Origin: Porites lobata
Taxonomy: Eukaryota; Cnidaria; Anthozoa; Scleractinia; Poritidae
Direction: 5' to 3'
DNA length: 64,000 bases
NCBI GenBank assembly: GCA_942486035.1
Contig: CALNXK010000106.1
Coordinates: 437,001 to 501,000 of the forward strand
The notes under the pieces were generated by a model. That model did no database searches. It was given only the letters and a program-made list of their open reading frames with translations, and was not told the origin of the DNA. A program made the translations under genes and the position numbers. This document shows positions 60,298 through 64,000 of the stretch, piece after piece (the stretch's first letter is position 1; every line of letters starts with the position of its first letter).

Positions 60298-60629
60298 ACG
60301 CAGGCTACGACGGAGACGACTACGAAAACGTCACTTAAAAAGTGACTTGGCGCTGCGTCAAATTTGTTCGCGCTTATTCCATCTCGTTCAATACGTCAAA
60401 TTTTGGCAAATTTTTCTGGCGTTGAATTCTAAAAGACTGTATGTATCGAAGTTCAGGAAAGTAAAAGAAAGTTGTTGCCTTGTGCTCACGTCCTCTAAAA
60501 AACATGAAATTCGGCACTTTCACGTCGTAGTCGTGCAGCGAATGTACAAAAAAGTGTGATGCACGTGCAAGGTTGTTGTTTCGCCATTGCCTTTTTGCCG
60601 TTGTCTTTTTTCAACGTCGTTGACATTGC
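60298..60629 (+). mobile_element. GACGACGGC-end MITE, copy 5
   Basis: 'ctacgacggagacgactacg' at the left and 'gtcgtagtcgtgcagcg', 'gtgatgcacgtgcaagg' inside match copy 1. Ends are diverged. It abuts the next element directly. Confidence 0.75.
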
Positions 60630-61028
60630 TTAAAGGGGCTGTGTCACGTCAGTCCAGTTCATTCTGTTTAATTTTGTCAATTTCTCGCCCTCAATCACTA
60701 TGGAACTTAAAGTAAGCAAAGAAATTACATGTAAATGACAAAATCAGAAACCCGAGACAAACAAATATGTCTCCTGAGCATTATTTTTGAAGTTGCAAGC
60801 AGCAGGGATCAACTTTGAAAAACTGTTAGGCTGAACAGTTTTCAAAAATCCTAATTTCAATCCGTTTCAATCTTCTTCAGTTTTGACCATCCGTGACATC
60901 TGTTGTTTCTGTTATGTTATTTTAACCTTCCTTTAAAGTTTTAAGCGGTTATTTTTATGTTTCTCTTAATTTAACGGGCATTTTGTGATTTCCTAATTTG
61001 GCTGAATTTCGTGACACAGCTCCTTTAA
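60630..61028. mobile_element. MITE with TTAAAGGGGCTGTGTCACG ends
   Basis: TTAAAGGGGCTGTGTCACG and 'cgtgacacagctcctttaa' are inverted ends of a 399-bp element. The interior matches the older copy at 23850-24205. Confidence 0.85.
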
Positions 61029-61711
61029 GTTCCTTATTATATAAACGGAGAGACTCTCAGTTACTGAGCGCTCTCGAAAAGTGGAAACTGAAAATTAAAG
61101 TTTAAGCTTATCACGTAATGCAAACAAAAATGACACTGCTTAAATCGGTGTAAAAATATTCTGCAAAGTTAAGATTGAACAAGTAGTTTGGAGCCCACGG
61201 TTGCCGCCAGAATTCAGCTGGAGTCCATGAGCTGAATTGAAAAATAACAACGATGGTCTGAATGCGAAGTCGATCGAGTTCGAATGGTTAATTTTCAATG
61301 TCAAGCACGAGTATGAGTTTGATTTAGGCCACGCTATGAGATTGAGTTGATCTGAAGCCGAGAGTTTTGGAGTTTGAGATCAAGTGAGCTATCTTTGATG
61401 GAGTGTGCAAACTAGCGCACTTCCACTATTTACCATGCTTGAGTTAAGAGGATACTCAAGTCAACAACAATGGTTTGTCTTGCACTTACACAGCAGGCAA
61501 AACTTTGAACAAATGAATATGATTGTAAGTCTGAAGTTCGTAGACGAAAGCAACTGATACTGTTGTTGGTTTTCACATGACGTCACTAAAATTCAGACTA
61601 AAAAAACTATCGATCCTAGCGAGATTTTACTTTCACGATGTATTAGAGCAGCTGAAAATTAATGTTCAACCAAATTTTCTCTTCAAAAGGGTTCTTGGTT
61701 TTGTGATAGAG

Positions 61712-61742
<31 letters not shown>

Positions 61743-62265
61743 CGGCATTTACATGACGACCAAGAGAGCTGTCATGTAGGTTAAAAAAATGACTAATTTC
61801 AAGAAATTTTGCTATTTAAACAGTTAGTGTATTAGAAAAAGTATTACTTTAATGTTTGTGAGTTTCTCGAAGAATAAATTCACGTTCTTGTAGCAAAACT
61901 CGGTAACAGATGTTTCCGTTGGTTTCCGTGCGCCATGTTGGAGCTCATCCAGGTGAGCAACAGCATGGCGTCTCCATACAAATCTCTAAAAGTCTGGGTA
62001 AAACATTTCTTCGGATATCTCGTATACGAAATATTCCTCTGACCTGAATCTTGGCGAGAGTCTTTGTTTATGTACCTCCTTTCATTTCCCAGATTCTGGA
62101 CTATCTATTGAAAGGTTTTGATTTTTAGTTTGATCTATTTTGAATGGCGTGACAATGAAAACCAGCAATATATTAGACTCTGCAGATTGGTTTTCACTTT
62201 TGTACCGTGGTTGAAATCCTTAAGCGAAAAGCTGTTGTACTGACTTGTGTCGCTGTTCATGCAAA
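61029..62265. other. Non-coding stretch
   Basis: Contains 'ctgaattgaaaaataac'-type AT-rich sequence and several 'gagtt..ga' purine-rich words near 61200-61400. No gene supported. Confidence 0.35.
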
Positions 62266-62512
62266 TCCCAAAGTGTGACCATTCAAATGAAAGTAATACT
62301 AAGCAGCACTTTCCTGTGACTGCTTATTATGCTGTTCAAGGTGGTTCTAACTTTGAAGTCTGTGAATGAAACCCTTAAGTGTGACAATTCACATGAAAGC
62401 TACTGAGCAATACTCATTATGCTGTACACGGTGGTTCTCACTTTTGAGTCTGTGGATGAAATCCTATGGTGTGACCATTCACGTGAAACTTCTATCAGCA
62501 GTACTTTCAAAT
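62266..62512 (+). repeat. Array of the dispersed ~105-bp repeat (about 2.5 units)
   Basis: Units begin with 'aagtgtgaccattcaaatga' (62271), 'aagtgtgacaattcacatga' (62376) and 'tggtgtgaccattcacgtga' (62467). Each contains 'tattatgctgt.caaggtgg', 'ttctaacttt' and 'gtctgtggatgaaatcct'. The orientation is opposite to the array at 32157-32460. Confidence 0.8.
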
Positions 62513-64000
62513 GTTACTATTAGTTTTTCAACATTTAAAAGATGAAATTTGAAATCTTTGTTGAATTTTGTCCGAATCACGAGTTTCAGGTTACCGGATA
62601 CCTTCAGAAACGTTGGATGATCATATATGCCTCTCAACAAAAAAGTTTTAAGAAACTAAAAATCCCAAGAAACATTTTTGATGCTAACACATTGGTAACA
62701 TCCCTCAAAATGCCACGTCAATCAAACAAATTTCCTTTGAGTTTTTGCTTTCGAAACCTGATTCGGAAGCTCGCATCAGTCAGTTCCGCAAACACATCTT
62801 AAGTTTGAACTTGACCGCCCGGAAATTTAAGGGTGACATGGGACCAGATCTTAAATAGCAGAAAACTGGCCAATTATATTGGTCTCAATGGGAAAGAGCT
62901 ATTATTTTTTGTTTATTTTTCCCGTAACAACAACTTATAGTAAGTTTACAAAGAAGTTATAAAATAGGCTATTTGTTAGGAGACTTTTATTTACACAAAC
63001 ACACACAAAGATTTACTCAGTTTTAATTCAGAAGCGTCCCAAAAGATATTTAAAAAGACATTGAAAAAAATAAGGAAAAGAAAAAAGTTCTCCCTCTTTT
63101 GAACGCTTTCTCAGGGAAATCTTTTTTCATCTTGTTTGCAGACTTCCTCTAACTAAGAAGCCACAGAACCAATTCGATTAAAAAAAGTGAAATTAAAAGT
63201 TGACGATTTAAACGTTTCAGATGATATATGATGAAATCCTGAAAGGGAAGTCAAGGTTGAAAATGGACACTTGTTCTGATATTTTACCAAGTTTTGCCGA
63301 GAAAGGGATTATTTTTTCTCCTTAGCTTTTGCTGACCTTATGATAAATCATCGATGAACCTTACGTGACAAAAGCCTAAGCAAGAAAGCTCAAATTGGAC
63401 ACCCATGCTCTATATCTCAAAAGTTCAATTTCAAAATTAAGGTGTTTTCGTTATTGTCATATGTTTTTTATTCGCAAAACAACCCCCGGGTTTAATTGAA
63501 ACAAAACCATAACGCATTGATCAGGGCATTTGAACGACCTCTAACTTAACCACATCTTTCTGAAAATAGCTTTTGACTTAGTATATGACGTCAATAAAAA
63601 TTAATAATAAGAATTTCCCTTTCTTTCAAATATGAAAAACCCCTTTTGTATGCAAATAAAGGATTTTATTCGTAACTTGTTTTTTAAATCATATTTTCAA
63701 GAAAACAAGCTTCATAAGTTTTCTTTGATTCATAGCTGAGTTTAGAAAACACAAACACGAAGAGAATCAACAATTGTGTTTATTTATCCGCTTAGTTTTT
63801 GTTTTCTCTGCCTCGCTATCACGTTTTCTAGCTTTACGAAGGCGGAAATAAATGGAGAGGCCAATCTAGAGCCAGGCCCCTTCGGTTTTTAAGGATCAGC
63901 TAGTTTTACTGTGTCAAACAGTATTCTAACCTCATATTTTCTGTGAGGCATTTCAATATCACAAATGATATTTGTCATCAGTTTATTTCTTCTTTTCATT
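62513..64000. other. Non-coding right edge
   Basis: AT-rich. One 86-codon frame (62542-62802) overlaps the end of the repeat array; it has no recognisable domain and no splice context that I trust. No feature supported. Confidence 0.4.

Noticed and set aside
62266..62512. Hammerhead-ribozyme satellite hypothesis for the ~105-bp repeat
   Set aside because: The unit contains 'gatgaaatcc' and 'gacgaaatcc' words, but I could not place the required CTGANGA and GAAA core with paired stems.
1..64000. CRISPR arrays, bacterial operons, prophage or toxin systems
   Set aside because: The window is clearly a spliced animal genome; tandem repeats found lack the spacer structure of CRISPR arrays.

Overview
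The window is eukaryotic nuclear DNA. Genes are split by many short introns with GT/AG borders, intergenic DNA is AT-rich, and short terminal-inverted-repeat (TIR) elements, tRNA-derived SINEs and LINE fragments are dense. Protein content (a SPAG1-type axonemal assembly factor, PBLD/PhzF-like enzymes, a neurogenin/atonal-type bHLH factor) says metazoan. The repeat families look like those of anthozoan cnidarians, and my best guess is a stony coral. That assignment is inference; no species can be fixed from the sequence alone.

Region by region. (1) 67-11293, + strand: the 3' part of a SPAG1-like gene, 17 exons with fully consistent phases, 814 residues visible; the 5' end lies outside the window. 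(2) 12512-20566 and 22062-29641, - strand: two tandem, apparently intact 10-exon PhzF/PBLD-like genes (305 and 301 codons of protein) with identical intron positions and almost identical exon lengths. They are paralogues from a local duplication. The upstream copy (22-29.6 kb) keeps the catalytic Glu of the family; the downstream copy (12.5-20.6 kb) has Asn there. The SPAG1-like gene and the downstream PhzF copy converge tail to tail across 1.2 kb that holds a fold-back element. (3) 35.5-36.7 kb, + strand: a bHLH transcription factor gene with a TATA box, an inferred non-coding first exon, one short intron and a single coding exon. (4) 36.7-64 kb: no protein gene that I can support; a roughly 27 kb gene-poor stretch made largely of MITE-like elements (several nested inside one another), LINE debris, palindromes and tandem repeats.

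The genes do not form an operon-like unit. The SPAG1-like protein is expected in cytoplasmic assembly of ciliary dynein arms, the PhzF-like proteins are small-molecule isomerase-fold proteins, and the bHLH factor is a likely neural/cell-fate regulator. The most useful observations are the Glu-to-Asn change in one PhzF paralogue, a dispersed roughly 105-bp repeat unit seen at four or more sites, nested TIR elements with visible target-site duplications, and a pair of long MITEs in opposite orientation inside one intron.
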